In this document: positions 8,527-17,517 of the stretch, piece by piece
How the letters are laid out: each line of letters begins with the position of its first letter
How positions within the stretch are numbered: position 1 is the first letter of the stretch
NCBI RefSeq assembly: GCF_000389635.1
Contig: NC_021182.1
Location: 3,947,925 to 4,011,924, forward strand
From: Clostridium pasteurianum BC1
Lineage (GTDB): Bacteria; Bacillota; Clostridia; Clostridiales; Clostridiaceae
DNA: 64,000 bases
Direction: 5' to 3'
Translations under genes and position numbers: made by a program
Notes under the pieces: generated by a model
Told to the model about the DNA's origin: nothing
Databases searched by the model: none
Seen by the model: only the letters and a program-made list of their open reading frames with translations

Positions 8527-9771
8527 TTATCTATTATTAGCTTTATCATATTCTGTATCTAGTTTTTTTAGAAATTGTGTTTTATTCTTTTGACTATATA
8601 GACCTTGAACTAAACTTGCTCCATCAAAAGCTAATGGGTAATAATGGTCAGGAAATCCTGCAATTTTTCCATCAGTGAGACTCTTTTGAATATCTGCAAC
8701 ACTTGAATCCTGCTGTTCTACACCTTTAACAGCTGAAAAGGCAAACTGATCTTTTATATATCTACTGACATTTTCATTTTTAACCATATATGCTATAAAT
8801 TTTTTTGCTTCGGCCTGATGCGGAGACTGCTTGGATATAGCAAATGCTACGTCAACACCTGATGTTACATTATTTTTAGATGAATCATTACTAGCAGGTA
8901 ATGTAAACATGCCTAATTTGATATTAGGATTTCCCTTTTTAATTTCACTAATAGCCCAGTTTCCCTGTATATACATAAATGCTTTTCCCTGTGCAAAAGC
9001 TGCATTACAATCATCATAAGATACACCTAAAATATCATTTTCACCATTACTTCCTATTTGCAGCATTTTATCTGTTATTTCACCGTGTGTAGCTGCAAAT
9101 GTAGTTTTTCCATCTTTTCTATCTTTCAAGAAATTATTGAGTTGTAAATTACTAGCCAAGGTATTCCATATATTCATTCCTGTCCAGGAATCTTTTAATG
9201 TTAGGTAAAATGGTGTTCCTCCACTAGCTTTAATCTTTTTACATACCTCAATAAGTTCATCCCAAGTTTTCGGTACTTTTAGCCCAAGCTTTGTAAACAA
9301 ATCTTTATTATATATAACACCACTTGCATTTGTAGCGTAAGGTATAGCGTAAACTTTATTATCAGGCTTTTCTTCTAACTGTTTTAACATATCTAGATAG
9401 GATTTATCTATTTGTTTTGTAAAACTTTCATTAGTTAAATCAGAAAGCATATCTGCATCTGCAAGTTGACCATAATTAACAGCATCTCCACCTAAACCCA
9501 TCACATCAGGTACATCATTTTTTGTAAGCCTTGTCTTTAAAACTGTTGCTGGATCTGCTGGTGAAGAAAGGGTAATCTCAATATTAGGATTTTGTTTATT
9601 AAAATCATCAATTATTGTTTGGAGAATATTTTTATTTTCAGGTTTAGTTGAAAATACTTCTAATTGCACTTTTCCATTATCCGCAGAACTTGTACCACAG
9701 CCACTCAATAATGTTGAGCTCATTATCAGAGTAATACCTATAGTTAGTAATAATCTTAATTTCTTATTCAT
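8527..9771 (-). CDS. Extracellular sugar-binding lipoprotein (family 1)
   Basis: Membrane-anchored receptor that captures oligosaccharides for the two permeases downstream. I place the start at the ATG at 9771 (MNKKLRLL), because AGGAGGG lies just before it. A start 10 codons further upstream would contain that ribosome site. The 414-residue protein has a lipoprotein signal peptide with lipobox LLSGC (lipid Cys25). It continues with a typical family-1 binding fold, including VPKTWDELIEVCKKIK and QGKAFMYIQGNWAI. It is the first gene of a three-gene transporter operon behind LacI-type operators. Confidence 0.9.
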   Translation of the reverse strand: MNKKLRLLLTIGITLIMSSTLLSGCGTSSADNGKVQLEVFSTKPENKNILQTIIDDFNKQNPNIEITLSSPADPATVLKTRLTKNDVPDVMGLGGDAVNYGQLADADMLSDLTNESFTKQIDKSYLDMLKQLEEKPDNKVYAIPYATNASGVIYNKDLFTKLGLKVPKTWDELIEVCKKIKASGGTPFYLTLKDSWTGMNIWNTLASNLQLNNFLKDRKDGKTTFAATHGEITDKMLQIGSNGENDILGVSYDDCNAAFAQGKAFMYIQGNWAISEIKKGNPNIKLGMFTLPASNDSSKNNVTSGVDVAFAISKQSPHQAEAKKFIAYMVKNENVSRYIKDQFAFSAVKGVEQQDSSVADIQKSLTDGKIAGFPDHYYPLAFDGASLVQGLYSQKNKTQFLKKLDTEYDKANNR

Positions 9772-9804
9772 TTTTACCCTCCTATATTTAGGCATATTCA
9801 AATA

Positions 9805-9833
9805 AATAACTAGTCAGTATGCTAGTCTATTTT
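9805..9833 (-). repeat. Dispersed 29-bp repeat with CATACTGACTAG core
   Basis: The minus strand reads a short hairpin-forming unit containing CTAGCATACTGACTAG. Close copies lie at 37630-37658 and 54220-54247, with a degenerate one at 55800. Here it sits just upstream of the binding-protein start. Confidence 0.6.
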
Positions 9834-10000
9834 ATTTCCCTGTATTATTGAAAATAGACCCATATATTTAACTTACTATTTATTCTCACATGTCTTATGT
9901 AAATAATAAATTCTCTTAATATAGAAGATTTATTATTTCAATCTTGTAAATTACCTTACAGCTTAATAAGTGATAGTAAATTTGTGCACTACAAATTATA

Positions 10001-10016
10001 TTAATCGTTTACGTAA
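10001..10016. promoter_or_regulatory. LacI/CcpA-type operator upstream of the binding-protein operon
   Basis: TTAATCGTTTACGTAA; its inverse contains GTAAACGATTA, shared with sites at 10.16, 17.37 and 32.5 kb. It lies about 230 bp upstream of the binding-protein ATG. The 9772-10185 gap otherwise holds only the dispersed repeat at 9805 and AT-rich promoter sequence. Confidence 0.6.
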
Positions 10017-10155
10017 AACATACAATTTATTGCATAGTTAATATTAAATCGTATATGCTAATTATTTAATAAAAAATAGCTGCTGCATTTTGTAAAGATT
10101 TTACATTAAAAACACTGCACTAGTATAGTAAAAATTAGTTTATAACTTTTTATAG

Positions 10156-10170
10156 TTAATCGTTTACTTA
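10156..10170. promoter_or_regulatory. LacI/CcpA-type operator just after the lacI-type gene
   Basis: TTAATCGTTTACTTA, the second copy of the GTAAACGATTA box in this gap, 16 bp past the stop of the regulator gene. Confidence 0.55.
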
Positions 10171-10185
10171 TAGAATAAAGACTTA

Positions 10186-11193
10186 CTATATGTTTTTTAC
10201 AGTGTCTCTTTCAACTATTTTAAAAGGCATAATTACGCTTTTAACCTCAGCGCTTGAAGTTATTTTCTCAATGATCATTTTCACAGATTTTTGCCCCATT
10301 TCATATAGAGGTTGCGCTAATGTGGTTAGAGCTGGATAGCACATCTCTGCCGCTTGTGTATTATCATAACCTATGATAGAAATATCATCTGGTACTTTTA
10401 ATCCTCTCTTATGGGCCACTGAAAGAGCTCCCACTGCAATATCATCACAGGCAGCAAAAATTGCTGTGAATTTTTCCTTCTTCTTTAAAAGTTCTTCCAT
10501 ACTTGTAATACCATCCTTGAAACTAAAGCCATTGTGCTTTATGAGATTTTTTCTTATTTCAAGCTTATTATCCTCTAAAGCCCTAACAAATCCTTCTAAA
10601 CGTGGAAGTCCAGCTATAAGATCCGATTTTTTTCCTCCCAGCATAGCTATCTTCTTATGACCATTTTTAATTAGGTATTCCACAGCTGCATAGGAGGCTT
10701 TGTAATCATCCACTTTAATGTAAGGTACAGAATAACCCTCATATAATGTAGAAATAAGAACAACTGGAATATTAACTCCTATTATTTTTTCTATTAAACT
10801 CTTTTCAGGAGGCAAACTACAGACAATTATTCCATCTACCTGTCTTTCTATCATTACTTTTATATATTCCTCAGTTCTTTTACCATTATCCCCTACATTA
10901 CATATTATTACGCTATAGCCATTAATATGTGCGGCATCTTCTATTCCGCTTAAAATTTCTATATAGAAGTTAGTACTTACTTTAGGAAGCAACACTCCAA
11001 TAGTATGAGTGCTTTTCATCTTTAAATTTCTAGCAATATCGTTTCTTTGGTAACCGATTTCATTAATTACCTGCATAACTTTTTTTCGAGTTTCTTCAGA
11101 ATAACCTTCTAAGTCATTTAATATCCTGGAAACTGTAGCTACAGATACATTTGATTTTTTAGCTACATCTTTGATTGTTGGCTTGTTAATCAT
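10186..11193 (-). CDS. LacI-family transcriptional regulator (MalR-like)
   Basis: Sugar-responsive DNA-binding repressor of 335 residues. The N-terminal helix-turn-helix is textbook LacI (TIKDVAKKSNVSVATVSRIL, about 5-24) with the hinge after it, followed by a periplasmic-binding-like effector domain (THTIGVLLP, DGIIVCSLPP, CDDIAVGAL). It lies between an alpha-glucosidase gene and a sugar-importer operon, so it probably controls both. A GTAAACGTTTAAC box lies directly in front of its own GAGGAGGTG ribosome site, implying autoregulation. CcpA itself is an alternative, but the context suits a local MalR-like repressor better. Confidence 0.88.
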   Translation of the reverse strand: MINKPTIKDVAKKSNVSVATVSRILNDLEGYSEETRKKVMQVINEIGYQRNDIARNLKMKSTHTIGVLLPKVSTNFYIEILSGIEDAAHINGYSVIICNVGDNGKRTEEYIKVMIERQVDGIIVCSLPPEKSLIEKIIGVNIPVVLISTLYEGYSVPYIKVDDYKASYAAVEYLIKNGHKKIAMLGGKKSDLIAGLPRLEGFVRALEDNKLEIRKNLIKHNGFSFKDGITSMEELLKKKEKFTAIFAACDDIAVGALSVAHKRGLKVPDDISIIGYDNTQAAEMCYPALTTLAQPLYEMGQKSVKMIIEKITSSAEVKSVIMPFKIVERDTVKNI

Positions 11194-11210
11194 CTATTTC
11201 ACCTCCTCGA

Positions 11211-11223
11211 GTAAACGTTTAAC
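11211..11223. promoter_or_regulatory. Operator upstream of the lacI-type gene
   Basis: GTAAACGTTTAAC, near-palindromic around ACGT, located 18 bp before the regulator's ATG; consistent with autorepression. Confidence 0.55.
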
Positions 11224-11362
11224 ATAATTTTATAATACTCCTTTTTTTTACTAATGTCTATACTTGTTAAAAAAATTATTTATTTAATGTTTCTGGCTCA
11301 TATTGTGTATAAGCAGCTAAATAATTAATTAAATAAGAAAACACTATTAGAAGAATATTATT

Positions 11363-11411
11363 AAAAAACAAGCGGTTAATAACTGTTAACGTGACTAGTT
11401 ATTAACCGCTT
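11363..11411 (-). terminator. Rho-independent terminator of the third alpha-glucosidase gene
   Basis: AAGCGGTTAATAAC (11370-11383) pairs perfectly with its inverse at 11398-11411. A T run (GTTTTTTAA) follows on the minus strand. Confidence 0.85.
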
Positions 11412-11417
11412 ACAAAA

Positions 11418-13097
11418 TTAATACTTATATACTCTGGCTTCGTAAGGTCTTAAACTGATATTATCCGCAAGTTTTTCTTCTGGATAATTAGATATTAACA
11501 TTTTTGCTTCTTTTCCTTTTAATTCTTTTGGTATTTCAAAATTCATAATATACTTGGAAAAATTACATATTATCAATAATTTATCATTATTAAAACTTCT
11601 TATATAAGCATAAATATTTTCGTCCTCTGGTGATAATAATTCGTAGTCACCATATATAATAATTTCATGCTCCTTACGAAGAGAAATTAACTTTTTATAG
11701 TAATTATAAACAGAATTTTCGTCATTTACTTGAGCCTTTGCATTAATTTTCTTATAATTATCATTGACTTTTATCCAAGGAGTTCCTGTTGTAAATCCAG
11801 CATTTTCTGTATCATCCCACTGCATAGGAGTTCTAGCATTGTCACGGCTTACATGATAGATATAATCCATCATAATTTCCGGTTGTAATCCCCTATTATT
11901 AACATTTTCATTGTAAGTATTAATTGTTTCAATATCTCTATAATTATCAATCGATTTAAACCTTACATTGGTCATTCCCAATTCTTCTCCTTGATACACA
12001 TAAGGAGTACCTTGCAGCATATGAAGACATGTTCCAAGCATTTTTGCAGATACCTCTCTATACTGATGTGAATCGTCCCCAAAACGGGATACTGCTCTTG
12101 GCTGATCATGGTTGCTCCAAAATAAACAATTCCACGCTTCTCCTTTTAATCCTTTTTGCCATTTATCAAAAACTTTTTTAAGTTCTAAAAGTGAGAATCG
12201 CTTATTGCTCCATTTTCCATGTTCTCCATTTGTAAGATCCATATGTTCAAATTGAAATACTGTATCTAATTCCCCACTATCATATCCTGCATATTTTTTT
12301 GCTTCTTCTATGGTAACACCTGTGGCTTCTCCAACAGTCATAATATCATATTTAGATAATACCCTTTCGTTCATTTCTTTCAAATAATCGTGGACATTTG
12401 GGCCATGAATACAATAGGGTGCTAAATCTCCATACAAACCACCATGAGTATCCCCGTCTGGTAATTCTTTAACCTTAGAAATGAGACTTATAACATCCAT
12501 GCGGAAACCATCGATACCTTTATCAAGCCACCAGGTCATCATACTAAACACTTCATCTCGAACTTTAGGATTATCCCAATTCAAGTCTGGCTGTTTTTTT
12601 GCGAAGATATGTAAATAATACATATCACTTGCATTGTCATATTCCCACGCTTTTCCTCCAAACCATGAGCCCCAATTATTAGGTTCCACGCCAGCTTTAC
12701 TTTTTCTCCAGATATAATATTCACGATATGGATTATCTATGGATTTTTTACTTTCAATAAACCATTTATGTTCATCCGAAGTATGATTTACAACTAAATC
12801 CATAATTATTTTAATGCCTCTTTTATGTGCTTCACTAAGTAATTCGTCAAAATCATGCATTGTTCCGAAATCATCCATTATATCCTGATAATCACTAATA
12901 TCGTATCCATTGTCCTCATTAGGTGACTTATATATAGGGGATAACCATACCATTGTAACTCCCAGATCTTTCAGATAATCCAATTTTTCAATAATACCTC
13001 TTAAATCTCCGATTCCGTCTCCATTGCTATCCTTAAAACTTCTTGGATATATTTGATATACAACACTTTCTTTCCACCAAACTTTTTCTTGATTCAT
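11418..13097 (-). CDS. malL: GH13_31 oligo-1,6-glucosidase / alpha-glucosidase
   Basis: Third GH13_31 paralogue, 559 residues, cytoplasmic. It has the expected DLVVNHTSD, GFRMDV (nucleophile near residue 201, followed by Val), GEA (acid near 258) and SNHD motifs, plus QPDLN. The Val points to alpha-1,6 preference, as in the gene at 4907. It follows the Lpl-type permease gene by 165 bp and may be expressed with that transporter. It ends in a strong terminator. Compared with the 4907 protein, region III reads GEATGV rather than GETPGV. The two share most of their length by eye, so an older duplication is likely. Confidence 0.9.
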   Translation of the reverse strand: MNQEKVWWKESVVYQIYPRSFKDSNGDGIGDLRGIIEKLDYLKDLGVTMVWLSPIYKSPNEDNGYDISDYQDIMDDFGTMHDFDELLSEAHKRGIKIIMDLVVNHTSDEHKWFIESKKSIDNPYREYYIWRKSKAGVEPNNWGSWFGGKAWEYDNASDMYYLHIFAKKQPDLNWDNPKVRDEVFSMMTWWLDKGIDGFRMDVISLISKVKELPDGDTHGGLYGDLAPYCIHGPNVHDYLKEMNERVLSKYDIMTVGEATGVTIEEAKKYAGYDSGELDTVFQFEHMDLTNGEHGKWSNKRFSLLELKKVFDKWQKGLKGEAWNCLFWSNHDQPRAVSRFGDDSHQYREVSAKMLGTCLHMLQGTPYVYQGEELGMTNVRFKSIDNYRDIETINTYNENVNNRGLQPEIMMDYIYHVSRDNARTPMQWDDTENAGFTTGTPWIKVNDNYKKINAKAQVNDENSVYNYYKKLISLRKEHEIIIYGDYELLSPEDENIYAYIRSFNNDKLLIICNFSKYIMNFEIPKELKGKEAKMLISNYPEEKLADNISLRPYEARVYKY

Positions 13098-13262
13098 CTC
13101 TTCTCCTGCCTTTCCGTTATATATAGATAAATTTATTCTATTCTATTTTTTCAGCGTATAAATGCATAAATTTCATTTTCTATTTTTTGTTTTTAATGCT
13201 AGAGTAACTTTTATTTATAATAGTATTAAAATAGAGGTATACAAACATGCCTAAGAACTTTT

Positions 13263-14144
13263 TTACTCTTTTACAGAGCCAATAACCATACCTTTTATAA
13301 AATATTTCTGTAGAAATGGATAGATTATTAATAACGGAATAGTGGATACAACAATTTTTGCTGCATTCAATGTTTTATTAGAGATATTGGCAACACTTTG
13401 CAGTTGTGATGCATCTGTAATCTTAGTAACATCTACATTTAACTGTTGTATATATGTTTGTAATGGGTAATTAGAAGCTTTATTTATATATAATAATCCT
13501 GAGAAAAAATCATTCCAATGACCTACTATACTAAAAAGTGCAATAGTTGCTAATGCAGGAAGGGAAATGGGAAGATAAATCTGAAACAATATTTTCCACT
13601 TACTGCATCCATCGATTTCTGCTGCTTCCTCTAAGGATTTTGGTATACTTTTGAAAAAATTCATTAATAGAATTGTATTAAAAACATTAACCGCACCAGG
13701 TAAAACTAAAGACCAAATGGTATCAAGCAAATGTAAATTTTTAACTGTAATAAAGATAGGTATCATACCACCAGAAAATAACATTGCAAATATCATGAGA
13801 TTCATATAAATATTTCTTCCTTTGAATTCCCGGTTTGTCTTTGCTAAAGGATATGCCATTAAAATTGATAATATTAAATTTAGCGCTGTACCAAGAATAA
13901 CCCTCTCCACAGATATACCAAAGGAACGCCAAAATTGTGATTCTTGCAATAAGTTTTTATAAGAATCAAGTGTAAAGCCAACTGGAAGCAGTCCAACCAT
14001 ATTGCCTGCTGCAGCTGATTTACTGCTAAAAGAAATAACAACCATATTTATTAATGGAAAAAGACAAATTGCTGTCATCAGCAGAATAACAAGCCATATA
14101 CAAATATCTGCTAATCTACTTTGAAAACTTTTTGATTTTAACAT
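13263..14144 (-). CDS. Carbohydrate ABC transporter permease, LplC/YtcP type
   Basis: Channel subunit of 293 residues with about six membrane helices and an EAA loop (LEEAAEIDGCSKWKI) in the C-terminal half. The N-terminus (FPLINMVVISFSSKSAA) and C-terminus (FIKGMVIGSVKE) match the LplC/YtcP branch of CUT1 permeases, which import larger or complex saccharides. It follows the LplB-type gene by 74 bp and precedes an alpha-1,6-type glucosidase. Dextran-derived isomalto-oligosaccharides are a reasonable cargo, but that is inferred from neighbours. Confidence 0.88.
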   Translation of the reverse strand: MLKSKSFQSRLADICIWLVILLMTAICLFPLINMVVISFSSKSAAAGNMVGLLPVGFTLDSYKNLLQESQFWRSFGISVERVILGTALNLILSILMAYPLAKTNREFKGRNIYMNLMIFAMLFSGGMIPIFITVKNLHLLDTIWSLVLPGAVNVFNTILLMNFFKSIPKSLEEAAEIDGCSKWKILFQIYLPISLPALATIALFSIVGHWNDFFSGLLYINKASNYPLQTYIQQLNVDVTKITDASQLQSVANISNKTLNAAKIVVSTIPLLIIYPFLQKYFIKGMVIGSVKE

Positions 14145-14218
14145 AATAATTCCCCCTCTAGAGTATCAGTATTGTCAAAAATTTTACCTTCCTTTAGTTT
14201 TTCATAAATCTTTGACTA

Positions 14219-15109
14219 TTAGAATATTTGCATATTTGCTAACTTCTTGGATAATTTGTTTGCAGATAATAACAATATACATCCTACTACAGATTTTAAC
14301 AAACCTACTGCTGTTGCAAAGCTATACTGCATTCCTACTAAACCAACACGATATACATAAGTATCAATAATATCTCCCGTTTGATATACAATTGGATTAT
14401 ATAAGTTAAATACCTGGTCAAATCCTGCATTTAAAATGTTTCCTAAATTCAAAGCAACCATAAGCATGATAATCGGCATAATTCCTGGCAAAGTTACATG
14501 TACCAGCTGCTTAAATCGATTAGCTCCATCAATAGCAGCTGCTTCATATAGCCCAGGGTCAATTCCCGTTAACGCTGCAAGATATACAATTGATCCATAT
14601 CCAAACTCTTTCCAAGTATCCGTTCCAATCAAAACCGGTCTAAACCAATTATTGCTTACCAAAAACATAGTTGGTTTTATTCCAAATACACCTAAAAATT
14701 GATTTATTGGACCATTAAAATCAAAAAAATTGATAACTATTGCTGCCAAAACTGCCCATGATAAAAAATGAGGTAAATATACAATTGTTTGAATGGTCTT
14801 TTTAGCCCATTTCAAACGTATTTCATTTAAAAGTAATGCAAATATAATAGGAATAATTGTACCCAAAATGGTTTTACCAATAGCTATAATCAGTGTATTT
14901 ATTAAAATCTGCATACTGTCTGGAATTTGAATCATATATTTAAAATTTTGAAGCCCAACCCAGTGAGAACCAAGCATTCCCTTAGCTGGCGTATAATCCT
15001 GAAATGCCATGATAATACCGAACATAGGAAGAAAACTGAACAGAATTAAGAAAATCATACCTGGTGTAAGCATTAGGTGGTAACTTAATTGATCTTTTAT
15101 TTTTTTCAT
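14219..15109 (-). CDS. Carbohydrate ABC transporter permease, LplB type
   Basis: Partner permease, 296 residues, with an N-terminal LMLTPGMIFLILFSFLPMFG helix. Its EAA loop (YEAAAIDGANRFKQL) lies at about residues 190-215. The sequence is LplB/YtcO-like. It is separated from the binding-protein gene upstream by about 280 bp, most of which is a palindromic repeat element (15202-15386). Readthrough to the permeases may therefore be reduced relative to the binding protein. The ATG at 15109 has AAAGGAAAG upstream. It would need a shared ATPase encoded elsewhere. Confidence 0.88.
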   Translation of the reverse strand: MKKIKDQLSYHLMLTPGMIFLILFSFLPMFGIIMAFQDYTPAKGMLGSHWVGLQNFKYMIQIPDSMQILINTLIIAIGKTILGTIIPIIFALLLNEIRLKWAKKTIQTIVYLPHFLSWAVLAAIVINFFDFNGPINQFLGVFGIKPTMFLVSNNWFRPVLIGTDTWKEFGYGSIVYLAALTGIDPGLYEAAAIDGANRFKQLVHVTLPGIMPIIMLMVALNLGNILNAGFDQVFNLYNPIVYQTGDIIDTYVYRVGLVGMQYSFATAVGLLKSVVGCILLLSANKLSKKLANMQIF

Positions 15110-15201
15110 GCATTTCCCTACTTTCCTTTAAATTTATTTTGTTCCTTACCTCATTTAAGGTAAGGAAATGGATGAAAATAGCATTTACATCCATTTCAAA
15201 A

Positions 15202-15386
15202 TTGAAGCAAGTTCTTAATTCAGGTGGGGATTCTTTTACCCCATCTGAATTTTAGAACTGCAAATGCATGGCTTACTTGGCATTGAACTCCCACTTGAAG
15301 TAAATCAGAGAACCAAAATCTTCGATTTTGTGTGAGGGCTGTACAGAGTGCGTGGGAGTCTTACGCCAAGTTAGTCAGGTGAAAAT
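15202..15386 (+). repeat. Two-hairpin palindromic element, copy 1
   Basis: Hairpin 1 is TTCAGGTGGGG pairing with CCCCATCTGAA. A bridge containing GGCTTACTTGG leads to hairpin 2, bounded by ACTCCC and GGGAGT. It nearly matches copy 2 at 17082 in the same orientation, but carries an extra 30-base loop module at 15306-15335 that is identical to one in the element at 38.66 kb. It directly abuts the stop of the binding-protein gene. Confidence 0.85.
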
Positions 15387-17054
15387 TTATTTTTTGATTG
15401 CCTCTTCTACTTCTTTAGTTATTTGGTCTCCACCTGTACTTTTCCAGGTTGCTACAAATTTATCAAAATCATTTATTGATTCTTGCCCTGTTACGATCTT
15501 TAAAAATGCTTCATCCTGCAGCTTTTGTAAATTAGCATTTTTTAATTTCATACTGGCCGTTTGTCCAAAGAATACTGGATTTACTTCGTTTACTTTTGCC
15601 TCTGCCATTAATTTTGTAGAAACCATTCTGGAAGTATATCCGCTCCAGGCATCAGCACTAGGATTATTAGGATTCTTTAAATATTCCTGAGCTTTCTCAT
15701 AATTTCCTTTATCAGCGCCAAGAGAGTCTGGATCTTTCTTACCCTGTAAAGCTAAATCAATATTTTTATACATATCTAATGTTGCATTGTTATCATTAAT
15801 AAGAATACCAACTGGCTTTACACCTGTATCAACACTTTGTTTAGTATAATCCAGTAGTTCTTGTCTTCCATAGTCTTCAAATATCATCTTATCATTAAGA
15901 ACACTTGCTATCTTTACTAATAACTCTGGATGTTTAAAGCCTTTACGTACAACGAAATAATCACCTGATGCTGGATTTTGTGTATAAGCAGTAACTGTAC
16001 CATCACTATTTACTGGAGCAATATAAGGTGTCCACTGTGCCTTTGGATTAACTTTTTTAGCATCATTTAAAGGATAATCTGCAGACCACCAAGGTCCGAA
16101 GAATGCACCAGCTTGGCCATTGACAATAAGAGAAGTAATGTCATCTCCCTTTCTAGCAGCTATTTGTGGATCAATTAAACCTTTTTTATATAAATCGGCT
16201 ACTTTTTGCAGCCCTTTTTTCATATTAGCTGTAGTAGAACCGTAAACAACTTTCCCATCTTCTTTAATCCACTGATTTGGGAAGGCATTATAAAGTGCTA
16301 AAACATTATCCATTTGATACAAACTTGCATATGCTCCGCCAATAGTTGGGGAAGCTATTAGTCCAATTGTTTTTCCTTTTCCATTTCCTCCTGGATCTTT
16401 TGTTACAAATTCATTTAAAATATTTTCAACATCGTCCATTGTCTTAGGTGCTTTTAATCCTAATTTATCCATCCAGTCCTGTCTAAGCCAAAGCATTGTT
16501 GGAGTATTAGAACATTGTGTAGATGGCAATGCCATAAGTTTTCCATCAAAGGTAGCACTTGCTAATGCTTTACCACCATAAGAAGCGTAATCTTTTTTTA
16601 TTGTATCAGTTGCATCATTTTTATAGACTTCAGTTAAATCCTCAATCATATTATTATCTACTAATTGTTTTAAAGTTGCCGCATCAACTTGCATAATATC
16701 TGGAATAGTACCAGATGCTATTGCCATAGACACCTTCTGTTTATATGCATCTCCACTTGCTGCTTCAAAAGCATCTTTATTTTGAACATTTAGTACTTCT
16801 TTTAAATAACGTGTATATGCATTATTCTCATAAGTATCACCTTTGGGAAAACGGGGACTTCCAGGGGTGGCTTTACCCAGAGTATAAACAACTTGTTGAT
16901 CATATTTACCATAGGGTGTTGTAGCTGCTTTTGATGTATCTTTCACATTTGTATCACCTGATGATCCACAGCCCGTAAAAATTGTGGATACCGTAAAAAT
17001 AGCTAAGCTCAAAGCTGCAATCTTCATTTTTAAACTATTATTCCTTCTTATCAT
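15387..17054 (-). CDS. Extracellular sugar-binding lipoprotein, LplA/YtcQ type
   Basis: Large (555-residue) substrate-binding lipoprotein for the LplB/LplC-type permeases downstream. The signal peptide ends in lipobox IFTGC (lipid Cys29), followed by a Ser/Thr-rich linker and a long family-1 binding domain (LKAPKTMDDVENILNEF, QAGAFFGPWWSADYP). An AGGAGGT site precedes the ATG. Unusually, directly repeated palindromic elements flank it on both sides: copy 1 touches its stop and copy 2 lies 27 bp before its start. It is divergent from an AraC-type regulator gene that probably controls it. Confidence 0.88.
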   Translation of the reverse strand: MIRRNNSLKMKIAALSLAIFTVSTIFTGCGSSGDTNVKDTSKAATTPYGKYDQQVVYTLGKATPGSPRFPKGDTYENNAYTRYLKEVLNVQNKDAFEAASGDAYKQKVSMAIASGTIPDIMQVDAATLKQLVDNNMIEDLTEVYKNDATDTIKKDYASYGGKALASATFDGKLMALPSTQCSNTPTMLWLRQDWMDKLGLKAPKTMDDVENILNEFVTKDPGGNGKGKTIGLIASPTIGGAYASLYQMDNVLALYNAFPNQWIKEDGKVVYGSTTANMKKGLQKVADLYKKGLIDPQIAARKGDDITSLIVNGQAGAFFGPWWSADYPLNDAKKVNPKAQWTPYIAPVNSDGTVTAYTQNPASGDYFVVRKGFKHPELLVKIASVLNDKMIFEDYGRQELLDYTKQSVDTGVKPVGILINDNNATLDMYKNIDLALQGKKDPDSLGADKGNYEKAQEYLKNPNNPSADAWSGYTSRMVSTKLMAEAKVNEVNPVFFGQTASMKLKNANLQKLQDEAFLKIVTGQESINDFDKFVATWKSTGGDQITKEVEEAIKK

Positions 17055-17081
17055 AATTTACCTCCTGATTTATATTATTTA

Positions 17082-17223
17082 TTGAAGCAAGTTCTTAATT
17101 CAGGTGGGGATTCTTTTACCCCATCTGAATTTTAGAGCTGCAAATGCATGGCTTACTTGGCGTTGAACTCCCGCTTTCACAGAGTGCGTGGGAGTCTTAC
17201 GCCAAGTTAGTCAGGTGAAAATT
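17082..17223 (+). repeat. Two-hairpin palindromic element, copy 2
   Basis: Same layout and orientation as copy 1, with a shorter loop (ACTCCCGCTTTCACAGAG) that recurs in the 53.9 kb element. It occupies the leader of the binding-protein mRNA. The rest of the 17055-17517 gap holds operators and a conserved regulatory motif. Confidence 0.85.
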
Positions 17224-17280
17224 CAGTACACTTATTGAAACAGTTCATCATCTCCTTTATAATATAGATTATACATTATA

Positions 17281-17295
17281 TAAAACGTTTACATA
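17281..17295. promoter_or_regulatory. LacI/CcpA-type operator in the divergent Lpl/AraC promoter region
   Basis: TAAAACGTTTACATA, a cre-like palindrome, lies about 230 bp upstream of the binding-protein start on the minus strand. Confidence 0.5.
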
Positions 17296-17369
17296 ATAAA
17301 CACACTATTTATTACATAAATGTATATAGCTTATAAACTATTAGTTTGTGGTTTATTCTTTAAAGTGTT

Positions 17370-17386
17370 TGTTAAACGATTACTTA
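17370..17386. promoter_or_regulatory. LacI/CcpA-type operator in the divergent Lpl/AraC promoter region
   Basis: TGTTAAACGATTACTTA; contains the AAACGATTAC box seen also at 32.37 kb. Confidence 0.5.
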
Positions 17387-17471
17387 ATAGCTGTAATTAT
17401 AAACTACTAACCTCATTTACTACTTGATTTAATTTTAATCTGTAATACAATAATACTAAATAGAAAATTCA

Positions 17472-17501
17472 TACTTTTCTTGTACAATTGCTACTTTAAA
17501 A
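17472..17501 (+). promoter_or_regulatory. 30-bp motif shared with the dextranase/YesL intergenic region
   Basis: It begins TACTTTTCTTGTACAATT and matches 26071-26100 at 28 of 30 positions. Weaker similarity continues about 40 bp upstream, through a TACAAT/TATAAT box. It ends 16 bp before the AraC GTG start. Confidence 0.65.
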
Positions 17502-17517
17502 ATAAGGAGATGCTAAA

